Assembly: GCA_023715185.1 (NCBI GenBank)
Contig: JAMCAN010000001.1
Span: forward strand, 1,674,001 to 1,738,000
Source: Planococcus sp. MER TA 32b
GTDB lineage: Bacteria > Bacillota > Bacilli > Bacillales_A > Planococcaceae
Direction: 5' to 3'
Length of the DNA stretch: 64,000 bases
The translations under genes and the position numbers were made by a program. Every line of letters begins with the position of its first letter. Within the stretch, counting starts at the first letter, position 1. The notes beneath the pieces were generated by a model. It was not told the DNA's origin and did no database searches. It was given only the letters and a program-made list of their open reading frames with translations. This document shows positions 56,695 to 64,000 of this stretch, piece after piece.

Positions 56695-56730
56695 ATAGAT
56701 AAGGTGAAAATGACAATATTTGTCGGAAAA

Positions 56731-56766
56731 TAAAAAAACCGTTCCCCATATATTCATGAGAAACGG
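56731..56766 (-). terminator. Terminator of the dnaG-sigA operon
   Basis: CCGTTTCTC / GGGGAACGG stem with two G-T pairs, followed by TTTTTTT on the minus strand. Confidence 0.8.
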
Positions 56767-56772
56767 CAATGC

Positions 56773-57927
56773 TTATTCCAGGAAATCTTTCAGTCGTTTG
56801 CTTCTTGAAGGGTGGCGAAGCTTGCGAAGAGCTTTGGCTTCGATTTGGCGGATACGCTCACGTGTCACACCGAAAACTTTGCCTACTTCTTCAAGTGTCC
56901 GCGTGCGTCCGTCGTCAAGCCCGAAACGCAGGCGCAAGACATTTTCCTCACGGTCTGTCAGTGTATCCAGGACATCTTCCAGCTGCTCTTTCAGAAGCTC
57001 ATAAGCTGCATGGTCAGAAGGCGACTGTGCGTCGGAATCCTCGATGAAATCACCCAGATGCGAATCGTCTTCTTCACCAATCGGTGTTTCAAGGGATACC
57101 GGCTCTTGAGCGATTTTCAGGATTTCACGTACTTTTTCAGGCTGAAGATCCATCTCTTCACCAATTTCTTCCGGTGAAGGCTCACGGCCCAGATCCTGAA
57201 GCAATTGGCGTTGGACACGGATTAACTTATTGATGGTTTCGACCATATGCACAGGGATCCGGATGGTGCGGGCCTGGTCAGCAATCGCGCGGGTTATGGC
57301 CTGACGAATCCACCAAGTGGCATAAGTACTGAACTTGAAGCCTTTTGAGTAGTCGAATTTTTCGACTGCTTTGATAAGGCCCATATTCCCTTCCTGGATC
57401 AAGTCCAGGAACAGCATGCCGCGTCCAACGTAACGCTTGGCAATACTTACCACAAGACGCAAGTTCGCTTCAGCGAGGCGTTTTTTGGCTTCTTCGTCGC
57501 CTTGCTCGATCAATTTTGCAAGACGCACTTCTTCTTCGGCTTTCAAAAGGTCGACCCGGCCAATTTCTTTCAGGTACATACGGACAGGGTCATTGATTTT
57601 AACGCCTGGAGGAACACTCAAATCATTCAGATCGAATTTTTCCTCAGTCGGTTTCATCAGGCGATCAAGATGTTCTTCATCGTCGGATTTTCTTTCGAGC
57701 TCAATGCCATGGCCTTCCAATTGATCGATGAACTCCTCCACCTGGTCAGACTCCATCTCGAAAACCGCCAATTTATCTGCGATTTGCTCATAATTGAGTT
57801 CACCGCTCTTTTTGCCGGCTTCTATCAATTGTTTCTTAGCTTCCTCGACATTCACTTCCGGACCTTCAGTAGTCAATGGTACGTTACTTGCTTCAACTTC
57901 ATTTTGGCGATCAGACTTTTCAGCCAT
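56773..57927 (-). CDS. sigA: Primary sigma factor SigA (RpoD)
   Basis: This 384-residue housekeeping sigma factor has region 1.1 (about 15-95), region 1.2 with [17 protein letters not shown], region 2 with [20 protein letters not shown] and [20 protein letters not shown], region 3 with [20 protein letters not shown], and region 4 ending in [20 protein letters not shown]. The ATG at 57927 follows AAGGAGG. Cotranscribed with dnaG (31-bp gap). Confidence 0.98.
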   Translation of the reverse strand: MAEKSDRQNEVEASNVPLTTEGPEVNVEEAKKQLIEAGKKSGELNYEQIADKLAVFEMESDQVEEFIDQLEGHGIELERKSDDEEHLDRLMKPTEEKFDLNDLSVPPGVKINDPVRMYLKEIGRVDLLKAEEEVRLAKLIEQGDEEAKKRLAEANLRLVVSIAKRYVGRGMLFLDLIQEGNMGLIKAVEKFDYSKGFKFSTYATWWIRQAITRAIADQARTIRIPVHMVETINKLIRVQRQLLQDLGREPSPEEIGEEMDLQPEKVREILKIAQEPVSLETPIGEEDDSHLGDFIEDSDAQSPSDHAAYELLKEQLEDVLDTLTDREENVLRLRFGLDDGRTRTLEEVGKVFGVTRERIRQIEAKALRKLRHPSRSKRLKDFLE

Positions 57928-57958
57928 TCGACTTCCTCCTTTAAAAACCGGAATTAAA

Positions 57959-59752
57959 CTATAGCGACTTTCGTAAAGCAATCACTTCTTGGGCAAGAAG
58001 CAAAGCACGCTTCAGATCATGCTGTTTTTCGGCTTCTTTTGATTGCTGTATCTTCAATAAAATTTCCTGCTCTATCCGGTATTTGCCTAGATGTTTCAGG
58101 CAATCGGAAATTTCTTCATCAGGATGGTCCGGGTCACGTTCTGAAAGCGCGGTTTCCATCACCAGTTTCCGGAGTTCAGGATCCTGGAGCGTTTCGAGAA
58201 ACTTGTGGAAGTCCGCTTTATCCCATTCTTCATAAAACCCGAGCAACTGCACATATATTGCCTGAAACTCTTCACTGACGAAAGGAATTCCGTCCTGCTG
58301 AGCAAGTTTATCCATTACAGAAACGTCTGCCAGCGCATGCGCCAGCAAGAGCCGTTCTGCCCGGTGCAATGAAGTGACCTTTTTGGGTTCACGCCTCACT
58401 GCCTGCGCAGGTGCTTCCGGACGGCTTCTTTCGACAGTCTTATTCTCCAGTTTGCGGTAATGCTGTAAAATCGCTTCCTGGGACAATCCTGTTTCCGTGG
58501 ACAGTTGTTTGATATAAAGATCCCGTTCCAGCGGTGTTGACCGTCCCGCCAATAATTGCAGGACTTCCTGGATATATTGGAGCAGATCATTTTCGTATTG
58601 GAAATTCTTATGGCGCCTTGCATGCATCATGGCAAAAGCTATGAATGCATGAGGTTTGCCGATGATCTGTTCCTTAAAAGCTTCGCTGCCGTTTTCGCGG
58701 ACATAATCATCCGGATCCATTTTTCCAGGCAATACAGCAACTTCCACTTTGAACTTTTCTTCATTTAATGCTATTGCAGCGCGTTTAGCTGCTTCCCATC
58801 CCGCGTCATCGCCGTCAAAGCATATGACGACCTCCTGAGCAAAACGTTTCATGATCCGGATATGCTGGGCGGTCAGGGATGTGCCCATAGTCGCAAGCGC
58901 ATTATCGACTCCCGCTTTGCCCGCTGCTATAACGTCCATAAACCCTTCGAAAAGAACGATTTTCCTGTTCTTCCGGATTGAACCTCTCGCCAAGTGAAAA
59001 TTATAGAGTACCTGGCTTTTTTGGAAAACAGGTGATTCAGGGCTGTTCATATATTTGGCTTCCTGTTTCGTGTTTTCCATAATTCTGCCGGAAAAGGCGA
59101 TCGTCTTTCCTGTTTCATTCATGATCGGGAACATTATGCGGCCGCGGAACCGATCAAAATATCCATCCCTTTGTTCACGGGCGATTGCCAGTCCGCTGGA
59201 AGTCAACTCTTCTTCTGTATACCCTTTTTTCTGCAAAGCAGACGACATATAATTCCATTCCGGTAAAGACCAGCCGATCCGGTATTTTTCGATCATCTCC
59301 CGGGTGAATCCCCGATTCTCAAGATAATCCAGCGCCGCTTGCCCTTCTTCCGTATTCAACAGGATATGATGATACATATCAGCAGCAAACTCATGCATAT
59401 TCACAAGCCGGTTATCAGCTTTGGACGGTGCCTCAGCTGAGTCTGATGATGCGCTGATTTCTATCTCATGCCCTGTCCGCTGACCCAGTCTCGATAAAGC
59501 CTCCTGAAAAGAAAGGTTTTCGATATCCATCAGGAATGTTATAACATTGCCGCCCGCGCCGCAGCCAAAACAGTGAAAAATCTGTTTATCGGATGTGACG
59601 GAAAACGACGGGGTGCTTTCACCATGGAATGGACACAGCCCAAACCAGTTTCGGCCCCTTTTGGTCAATTGGACATACTCACCGACAACATCCACTATAT
59701 CCGCAGAAGAGCGGATTTGTTCAATCACTTCTTCTGGTACCCGACTGGACAC
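57959..59752 (-). CDS. dnaG: DNA primase DnaG
   Basis: This ~597-residue primase has the N-terminal zinc finger with [20 protein letters not shown] and [19 protein letters not shown], the TOPRIM core with [20 protein letters not shown] and [14 protein letters not shown], and a C-terminal helicase-interacting domain. I prefer a GTG start (59752), giving [20 protein letters not shown] near the N-terminus as in other DnaG; an ATG at 59764 is also possible. First gene before sigA. Confidence 0.95.
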   Translation of the reverse strand: MSSRVPEEVIEQIRSSADIVDVVGEYVQLTKRGRNWFGLCPFHGESTPSFSVTSDKQIFHCFGCGAGGNVITFLMDIENLSFQEALSRLGQRTGHEIEISASSDSAEAPSKADNRLVNMHEFAADMYHHILLNTEEGQAALDYLENRGFTREMIEKYRIGWSLPEWNYMSSALQKKGYTEEELTSSGLAIAREQRDGYFDRFRGRIMFPIMNETGKTIAFSGRIMENTKQEAKYMNSPESPVFQKSQVLYNFHLARGSIRKNRKIVLFEGFMDVIAAGKAGVDNALATMGTSLTAQHIRIMKRFAQEVVICFDGDDAGWEAAKRAAIALNEEKFKVEVAVLPGKMDPDDYVRENGSEAFKEQIIGKPHAFIAFAMMHARRHKNFQYENDLLQYIQEVLQLLAGRSTPLERDLYIKQLSTETGLSQEAILQHYRKLENKTVERSRPEAPAQAVRREPKKVTSLHRAERLLLAHALADVSVMDKLAQQDGIPFVSEEFQAIYVQLLGFYEEWDKADFHKFLETLQDPELRKLVMETALSERDPDHPDEEISDCLKHLGKYRIEQEILLKIQQSKEAEKQHDLKRALLLAQEVIALRKSL

Positions 59753-59953
59753 AATTATCACCATCTTTTTTTGCTTAACATACTTAATTCGAGATACAGC
59801 GGCAAATTCCTTCATGTTTCAATAAAAATCTGAAGGTATCAATTTAGTCTATCTTAATGCTTTAGCCACAATTCTTCATTATAAAACTCTTTTTAGAAAA
59901 AATCCACAAATAAAGAAGAAAAACCTCCTTTCCAGGCGGCTTTTCTACTTGGT

Positions 59954-60757
59954 TTATTTTATTTTGCTCATTATCAGGTTTGCGGTTTCTTCAACAGCCC
60001 GATTCGTCACATCAATCACTTCGCAGTTGATCTTCTCGACAATTTTATTGAAATGGACGATTTCTTCATGGATGCGCTGTATTTTCGCATAGTTGGCATC
60101 GTCATTCAGGCCGAGCGCAATGAGTCTTTCTTTTCGGATATGATTCAATTTTTCAGGGGAAATGACCAGTCCGAAGCATTTCTCGGGAGCCACCCTGAAT
60201 AATTCCTCCGGCGGATCCACTTCCGGCACCAGCGGGACGTTCGCTACTTTAAGGCGTTTGTGCGCCAAGTACTGTGAGAGCGGAGTCTTCGAAGTCCGCG
60301 AAATTCCCACCAGCACAATATCGGCCATCAGAATGCCCCTTGGGTCTCGGCCGTCATCATATTTCACAGCAAATTCAATCGCTTCCACTTTCTTGAAATA
60401 ATCATCATCCAACTTTCTTACAAGCCCCGCCTCTTCAAGCGGTTCAGCCTTAAGCTCCACTTTCAGCGCATCAAGCAATGGCCCCATCAGGTCCACAGCG
60501 GTAACATTCAGCCGTGCAGTTTCGGTCACAATAAATTCCCGCAACTTATTTGAGACGAGTGTATAGACGACAAAAGCCCGCTGATCTGCAGCCATATGGA
60601 TAATGTCTCTCACTTGGTCAATTGAATCGATATATGGAAACCGTTTCAAGGAGACATTTTGATCAGGATTCAGATACTGGCTGACCGCTGCTTTAGCCAC
60701 CAGCTCCCCTGTTTCTCCCACTGAATCGGATATCACGAATACTCGCAGTAGATTCAT
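59954..60757 (-). CDS. Pyruvate, phosphate dikinase regulatory protein (PpsR, YqfL)
   Basis: This 267-residue bifunctional kinase/pyrophosphorylase family member has the P-loop-like [20 protein letters not shown] and N-terminal [18 protein letters not shown]. It adds or removes phosphate on PEP-generating dikinase. In B. subtilis YqfL modulates CcpN, and the two genes form an operon here too (12-bp gap). The region 59816-59953 upstream of dnaG holds an imperfect hairpin with T-rich flank that may terminate this transcript. Confidence 0.94.
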   Translation of the reverse strand: MNLLRVFVISDSVGETGELVAKAAVSQYLNPDQNVSLKRFPYIDSIDQVRDIIHMAADQRAFVVYTLVSNKLREFIVTETARLNVTAVDLMGPLLDALKVELKAEPLEEAGLVRKLDDDYFKKVEAIEFAVKYDDGRDPRGILMADIVLVGISRTSKTPLSQYLAHKRLKVANVPLVPEVDPPEELFRVAPEKCFGLVISPEKLNHIRKERLIALGLNDDANYAKIQRIHEEIVHFNKIVEKINCEVIDVTNRAVEETANLIMSKIK

Positions 60758-60769
60758 CTAATGTTCACC

Positions 60770-61408
60770 TCATAATTCATGGCTTTCGGATAAGGACAAA
60801 AATGCCCGGGTAATATTTGTTTTCGTTATGCGCCCCACAACTTTCAAACCATTCGCCAGTTCTTCTACGACCGGCAGCGCATCAATCTGCTGATTGATCA
60901 GCCGGTTCGCCACCTGGATCAGGGAATCGGTTTTAAAGCAATACGTAATATTCGGCATCCTTGTCATGATGATATGTACGGGAACGGCTGTCAGATCCTG
61001 GCTGCCGATGCTAGTGCGCAGCAAATCTTTTCGGGATAGGACGCCTGTAAGCAAGGAATCTTTATCCACTACGAACAATGTGCCGACATCATCAAGGAAC
61101 ATCTGGCTGATTGCGTCATATACGCTGACATTTTCCCTGACAACCACTGGTATCGACTGGAAGTCTTTGACTTTCATATTATTCATCGTATCGGTCACAT
61201 CATGGCCCGGTTTTTTGCCGGAATAAAAATAGCCGACCCGAGGACGTGCATCCAGGAATCCAGCCATAGTAAGAATGGCGAGGTCTGGCCGCAATGTAGC
61301 ACGCGTAAGATGAAGGCGTTCAGCTATCTGCTCACCGGTTATAGGACCATTCCCTTTGACGATGCGCAGTATCTCTTCTTGTCTTTTATTGAGTTCGATC
61401 GGACTCAC
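60770..61408 (-). CDS. ccpN: Gluconeogenesis repressor CcpN
   Basis: This 212-residue regulator has an N-terminal helix-turn-helix (IELNKRQEEILRIVKGNGPI, TGEQIAERLHLTRATLRPDL) and two CBS domains (about 80-205) with VGTLFVVDKDSLLTGVLSRK and QIDALPVVEELANGLKVVGR. CcpN represses gapB and pckA under glycolytic conditions. I place the start at a GTG (61408), which gives the family length; the ATG at 61441 overlaps the predicted -10 element. Confidence 0.94.
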   Translation of the reverse strand: MSPIELNKRQEEILRIVKGNGPITGEQIAERLHLTRATLRPDLAILTMAGFLDARPRVGYFYSGKKPGHDVTDTMNNMKVKDFQSIPVVVRENVSVYDAISQMFLDDVGTLFVVDKDSLLTGVLSRKDLLRTSIGSQDLTAVPVHIIMTRMPNITYCFKTDSLIQVANRLINQQIDALPVVEELANGLKVVGRITKTNITRAFLSLSESHEL

Positions 61409-61442
61409 CGCCTCAAAATATGTGTTATACTCAATGATCATT

Positions 61443-61494
61443 ATTATATACTAATTAAAGCGATATTGCGAAGAAAAGTTTAGCGTGGTACAAT
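61443..61494. promoter_or_regulatory. Divergent overlapping promoters of ccpN and glyS
   Basis: Minus strand: TTCGCA (61467-61472), 18 bp, TATAAT (61443-61448) for ccpN. Plus strand: TTGCGA (61466-61471), 17 bp, TACAAT (61489-61494) for glyS. The two -35 hexamers occupy almost the same base pairs. Confidence 0.7.
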
Positions 61495-61507
61495 ACTTTA
61501 AGATTCT

Positions 61508-61701
61508 ATAACAGGCAATGAAAGATCTATAAGTACTGCCACAGCAGCGAGCGGGGACAGTGTAAGCCCGCATCGGCAGGAAAAGGCAATCTGGAGCCAT
61601 ATTTCTTTAAGAGGGCTGCAACTGCAGCCAATCGGGGTGGAACCGCGGGTCATAACGTACTCGTCCTCGGACTTTATGTCCGGGACGTGTGCGATTTTTT
61701 A
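61508..61701 (+). ncRNA. Glycine T-box leader of glyS
   Basis: Stem I has the loop E motif AGTA (about 61532) on the 5' side and a GGC specifier (61585-61587, Gly codon) followed by A on the 3' side. The T-box GGGTGGAACCGCGGG lies at about 61635-61649; the base after TGG is A, which would pair with U73 of tRNA-Gly. The terminator is CGTCCTCGGAC / GTCCGGGACG followed by GATTTTTTATTTT. Uncharged tRNA-Gly should allow read-through. The distal part of stem I is short. Confidence 0.92.
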
Positions 61702-61720
61702 TTTTATGGAGGTAATTTTT

Positions 61721-63097
61721 ATGTCAATGGAAGATGTAGTTTCGTTAGCAAAACACAGAGGCTTTGTATTTCCGGGTTCGGAAATCTACGGCGGTCTCGC
61801 AAACACGTGGGATTACGGCCCGCTTGGCGTCGAACTGAAAAACAATATCAAGAAAGCATGGTGGAAAAAATTCGTTCAGGAATCGCCTTATAATGTCGGG
61901 CTCGACGCGGCAATCCTGATGAATCCCAAAACATGGGTCGCTTCCGGCCACGTCGGCAACTTCAATGATCCGATGATCGACTGCAAGAGCTGTAAATCAC
62001 GCCTCCGTGCAGACAAACTGATCGAAGAGGCGCTGGATGCCAAAGGAATCGAAATGATCGTCGACGGCCTGTCATTCGACAAAATGGCTGAATTGATCGA
62101 AGAGCATTCAATCGACTGCCCTGTCTGCGGCAAGCATGATTTCACGGAAATCCGCCAATTCAATTTGATGTTCAAGACTTTCCAGGGTGTAACAGAAGCT
62201 TCCACTAATGAAATCTTCCTGCGTCCGGAAACGGCTCAAGGGATTTTCGTCAACTATAAAAATGTGCAGCGCTCCATGCGCAAAAGAATGCCATTCGGTA
62301 TCGCACAAATCGGCAAGAGTTTCCGCAATGAAATCACACCAGGCAACTTCACCTTCCGGACACGGGAATTCGAACAGATGGAACTTGAATTCTTCTGCAA
62401 ACCTGGCGAAGACCTGGAATGGTACGCGTATTGGCGCGACTTCAGCAAAAACTGGCTTTTGAACCTCAACATGTCGGAAGATAATATGCGCCTGCGCGAA
62501 CATGATGCAGATGAGCTTTCCCATTACTCGAACGCCACAGTCGATATCGAGTATAAATTCCCATTCGGCTGGGGCGAACTATGGGGCATCGCTGACCGTA
62601 CCGATTTTGACCTGAAGCGCCATATGGAACATTCAGGTGAAGATTTCAATTACATCGACCCGATCACCAACGAACGTTTCGTGCCTTATTGCATCGAACC
62701 ATCTCTTGGTGCTGACCGTGTCACGCTTGCCTTCCTTGTTGATGCCTATCACGAAGAAGAGCTCGAGAATGATGACAAGCGCACAGTTTTGAAATTCCAT
62801 CCGGCACTGGCTCCTTATAAAGCCGCTGTCCTTCCGCTGTCCAAAAAACTGGCTGAAGGCGCTACTGAAGTATTCGCTGACCTGGCGAAACACTTCATGG
62901 TCGATTACGATGAGTCCCAGTCGATCGGTAAACGCTACCGCCGCCAGGATGAAATCGGTACACCGTTCTGCGTCACTTATGATTTCGATTCAGTCGAAGA
63001 CGGCCAAGTGACTGTTCGCCACCGCGATTCCATGGAACAAGTGCGCATGCCGATAACTGAAGTACAGGCTTATATTGAAAAGCATATTCAATTTTAA
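61721..63097 (+). CDS. glyS: Glycyl-tRNA synthetase, single-chain dimeric type
   Basis: This 458-residue class II synthetase charges tRNA-Gly. Motif 1 region [19 protein letters not shown], motif 2 [20 protein letters not shown] and motif 3 [19 protein letters not shown] are clear. It has an inserted Cys-containing region ([34 protein letters not shown]) and a C-terminal anticodon-binding domain. The ATG at 61721 follows GGAGG. B. subtilis instead uses two subunits, GlyQ and GlyS, at this locus; this alpha-2 enzyme is the staphylococcal/archaeal-like form. Confidence 0.97.
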   Translation: MSMEDVVSLAKHRGFVFPGSEIYGGLANTWDYGPLGVELKNNIKKAWWKKFVQESPYNVGLDAAILMNPKTWVASGHVGNFNDPMIDCKSCKSRLRADKLIEEALDAKGIEMIVDGLSFDKMAELIEEHSIDCPVCGKHDFTEIRQFNLMFKTFQGVTEASTNEIFLRPETAQGIFVNYKNVQRSMRKRMPFGIAQIGKSFRNEITPGNFTFRTREFEQMELEFFCKPGEDLEWYAYWRDFSKNWLLNLNMSEDNMRLREHDADELSHYSNATVDIEYKFPFGWGELWGIADRTDFDLKRHMEHSGEDFNYIDPITNERFVPYCIEPSLGADRVTLAFLVDAYHEEELENDDKRTVLKFHPALAPYKAAVLPLSKKLAEGATEVFADLAKHFMVDYDESQSIGKRYRRQDEIGTPFCVTYDFDSVEDGQVTVRHRDSMEQVRMPITEVQAYIEKHIQF

Positions 63098-63101
63098 TAA
63101 A

Positions 63102-63470
63102 GAAAAGCGACAGGGCCCGTTTAGCTCTGAAAGGCATAAGACAGAACAGCAGAGTGGCGTTCTTTGCCACGGCAGCTGGGCTGGCTTATGACCCGAAGAG
63201 CTGGGCCGCTGGAGTCTGGACACAGAAAAGCGACAGCGCCCGTTTAGCTCTGAAAGGCATAAGACTGCGCAGCAGAGTGGCGTTCTTCGCCACGGCAGCT
63301 GGGCTGGCTTATGACCCGAAGAGCTGGGCCGCTGGAGTCTGGACACAGAAAAGCGACAGCGCCCGTTAGGCTCTGAAAGGCATAAGACAGTACAGCAGAG
63401 TGGCGTTCTTCGCCACGGCAGCTGGGCTGGCTTATGACCCGAAGAGCTGGGCCGCTGGAGTCTGGACAAA
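63102..63470 (+). repeat. Palindromic repeat family 1, three tandem units of 123 bp
   Basis: Units at 63102-63224, 63225-63347 and 63348-63470. Each runs GAAAAGCGACAG(C/G)GCCCG, AGCTCTGAAAGGCATAAG, variable centre with GTGGCGTTCTT(C/T)GCCAC, CTTATGACCCGAAGAGCTGG, GGAGTCTGGACA. They are over 90% alike. Long shadow frames across them are not genes. Confidence 0.95.
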
Positions 63471-63479
63471 AATAAAACC

Positions 63480-63516
63480 AAAAGCGTTGCTCCCAAATAA
63501 TGGGAGCAACGCTTTT
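63480..63516 (+). terminator. Terminator after glyS and the tandem repeats
   Basis: AAAGCGTTGCTCCCA / TGGGAGCAACGCTTT perfect 15-bp stem with a T run. Confidence 0.92.
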
Positions 63517-63537
63517 ATATTTTGCTTGAATCGCTTA

Positions 63538-63632
63538 CGGACAGTATTTTCCGAATGCGGACGGTAAATTTGATTTCCGGACAGTATTGGGGTCCTTCCG
63601 GACAGTATTTGCACTGTTCCGGACAGTAAATG
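63538..63632. repeat. Five CGGAC(A/G)GTA units spaced 20-21 bp apart
   Basis: CGGACAGTATT-like units start at 63538, 63558, 63578, 63599 and 63620, nearly two helical turns apart. Unit 2 is CGGACGGTAAATT, the others CGGACAGTATT or CGGACAGTAAAT. Sequence between units is not conserved. They lie just downstream of recO. Confidence 0.75.
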
Positions 63633-63642
63633 AAAAATATGG

Positions 63643-63691
63643 AAAAAAAGATGACCCCCGACAGCTGGATTCAGCTGTCTTTGGGGTCATC
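63643..63691 (-). terminator. Terminator of recO
   Basis: GATGACCCC / GGGGTCATC outer stem and ACAGCTG / CAGCTGT inner stem, with TTTTTTT on the minus strand. The recO stop codon (63671-63673) sits at the loop. Confidence 0.9.
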
Positions 63692-64000
63692 TTCTTCTTT
63701 TTTCGGCAAAAACTCCGGAGTGCGTTCAAGCTGCTCCAGAAATTTTCTGGATTTCAGCCGGATACCGGCCTGTTCTTCATAAATCGTACGGACAATCTGC
63801 TTCAATAAGGATTTCGATTCTTTTTTCAGTGTCAGCGAACCGACACGTTCAATCGGCACAAAATAAAGTGTACGAATCACTTTGACCAGTGCAGGGCTCA
63901 GCCGGATGATATAGGGATCGATATGGAAGCAGCGATGGCACAGGAATCCGAGTTCCTGGAAAGAAAAAGCGAACTCCCCTTCCGTAGCCCCGCAATTGGC
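63671..64000 (-). CDS. recO: DNA repair protein RecO, C-terminal part
   Basis: About 109 C-terminal residues lie in the window; the gene continues past 64000. The visible part begins ANCGATEGEFAFSFQELGFL then CHRCFHIDPYI, matching the RecO zinc-binding Cys cluster, followed by the helical C-terminal domain (LYFVPIERVGSLTLKKESKS). The tail is acidic (KKEEDDPKDS). RecO loads RecA with RecR. In B. subtilis recO lies upstream of glyQS on the same strand; here the two are convergent. Confidence 0.93.
   Translation of the reverse strand, partial: ANCGATEGEFAFSFQELGFLCHRCFHIDPYIIRLSPALVKVIRTLYFVPIERVGSLTLKKESKSLLKQIVRTIYEEQAGIRLKSRKFLEQLERTPEFLPKKEEDDPKDS

Noticed and set aside
62990..63496. A 168-codon minus-strand frame with an internally repeated protein sequence
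   Set aside because: It is read through the three 123-bp repeats and into the 3' end of glyS. The period of 123 is divisible by three, so the frame stays open by construction; no ribosome site or family match.
63538..63632. Possible small CRISPR array
   Set aside because: Units are only about 7-12 bp conserved with 8-13 bp between them, too short for repeats and spacers, and no cas genes are in the window.

Overview
The window is a stretch of low-to-mid GC Firmicute core chromosome. Gene content and order follow the Bacillus subtilis yqxC-yqf-yqg-yqh region closely (recN, ahrC, dxs, ispA, xseAB, folD, nusB, accBC, efp, gcv, comG, pst, sodA, ispG, zur, nfo, cshB, ispH, trmK, cccA, sigA, dnaG, yqfL, ccpN, recO). 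Several departures point to the Planococcaceae (Planococcus-like, inferred and not proven): a single-chain GlyRS behind a T-box, a B12-dependent ribonucleotide reductase, an extra acyl-CoA dehydrogenase next to sigA, and loss of embedded sporulation genes. There is no prophage, IS element, CRISPR array, rRNA or tRNA.

Layout. 0.2-16 kb, all minus strand: a glycerophosphodiesterase, then (in transcription order from the right) aroQ-pepQ-efp-accB-accC-asp23-nusB-folD-xseA-xseB-ispA-dxs-tlyA-argR-recN-spo0A, covering fatty acid, isoprenoid, folate and repair functions and the Spo0A regulator. 16-25 kb: nrdJ with tandem NrdR boxes, a rhodanese-like protein and a Bcs1-like AAA ATPase on the plus strand, and the gcvT-gcvPA-gcvPB operon behind a tandem glycine riboswitch. 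25-30 kb: aroK and the seven-gene comG pseudopilus operon behind a possible ComK site. 30-42 kb: yqgX, ltaS, yqgQ, 5-FCL, rpmG, a pstSCAB-phoU operon behind a clear four-hexamer PhoP box, pbpA and sodA. 42-53 kb: yqgC, a Na/Pi cotransporter, ispG behind a structured leader, yqfW, znuC-znuB-zur behind a Zur box, cshB-nfo and ispH. 53-64 kb: yqfO, trmK, cccA, an acyl-CoA dehydrogenase with a cre site, dnaG-sigA, ccpN-ppsR, T-box-glyS, and the end of recO.

The least explained material is non-coding. (i) A dispersed ~120-bp palindromic repeat occurs about ten times, mostly in gaps behind convergent genes, including three tandem copies of exactly 123 bp. Its stem positions covary between copies. 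(ii) A second repeat family has two members. (iii) Five CGGAC(A/G)G units lie 20-21 bp apart beside recO. (iv) The ispG leader has mutually exclusive pairings next to its ribosome binding site. (v) The divergent ccpN and glyS promoters share one -35 position.

The sporulation picture is notable. spo0A is kept with all its phosphorelay and DNA-binding signatures, but spoIVB (expected between recN and spo0A) and the spoIIIA operon (expected between efp and accB) are gone. This suggests a lineage that lost endospore formation and reused Spo0A. I see no single obviously new multi-gene system in the window.
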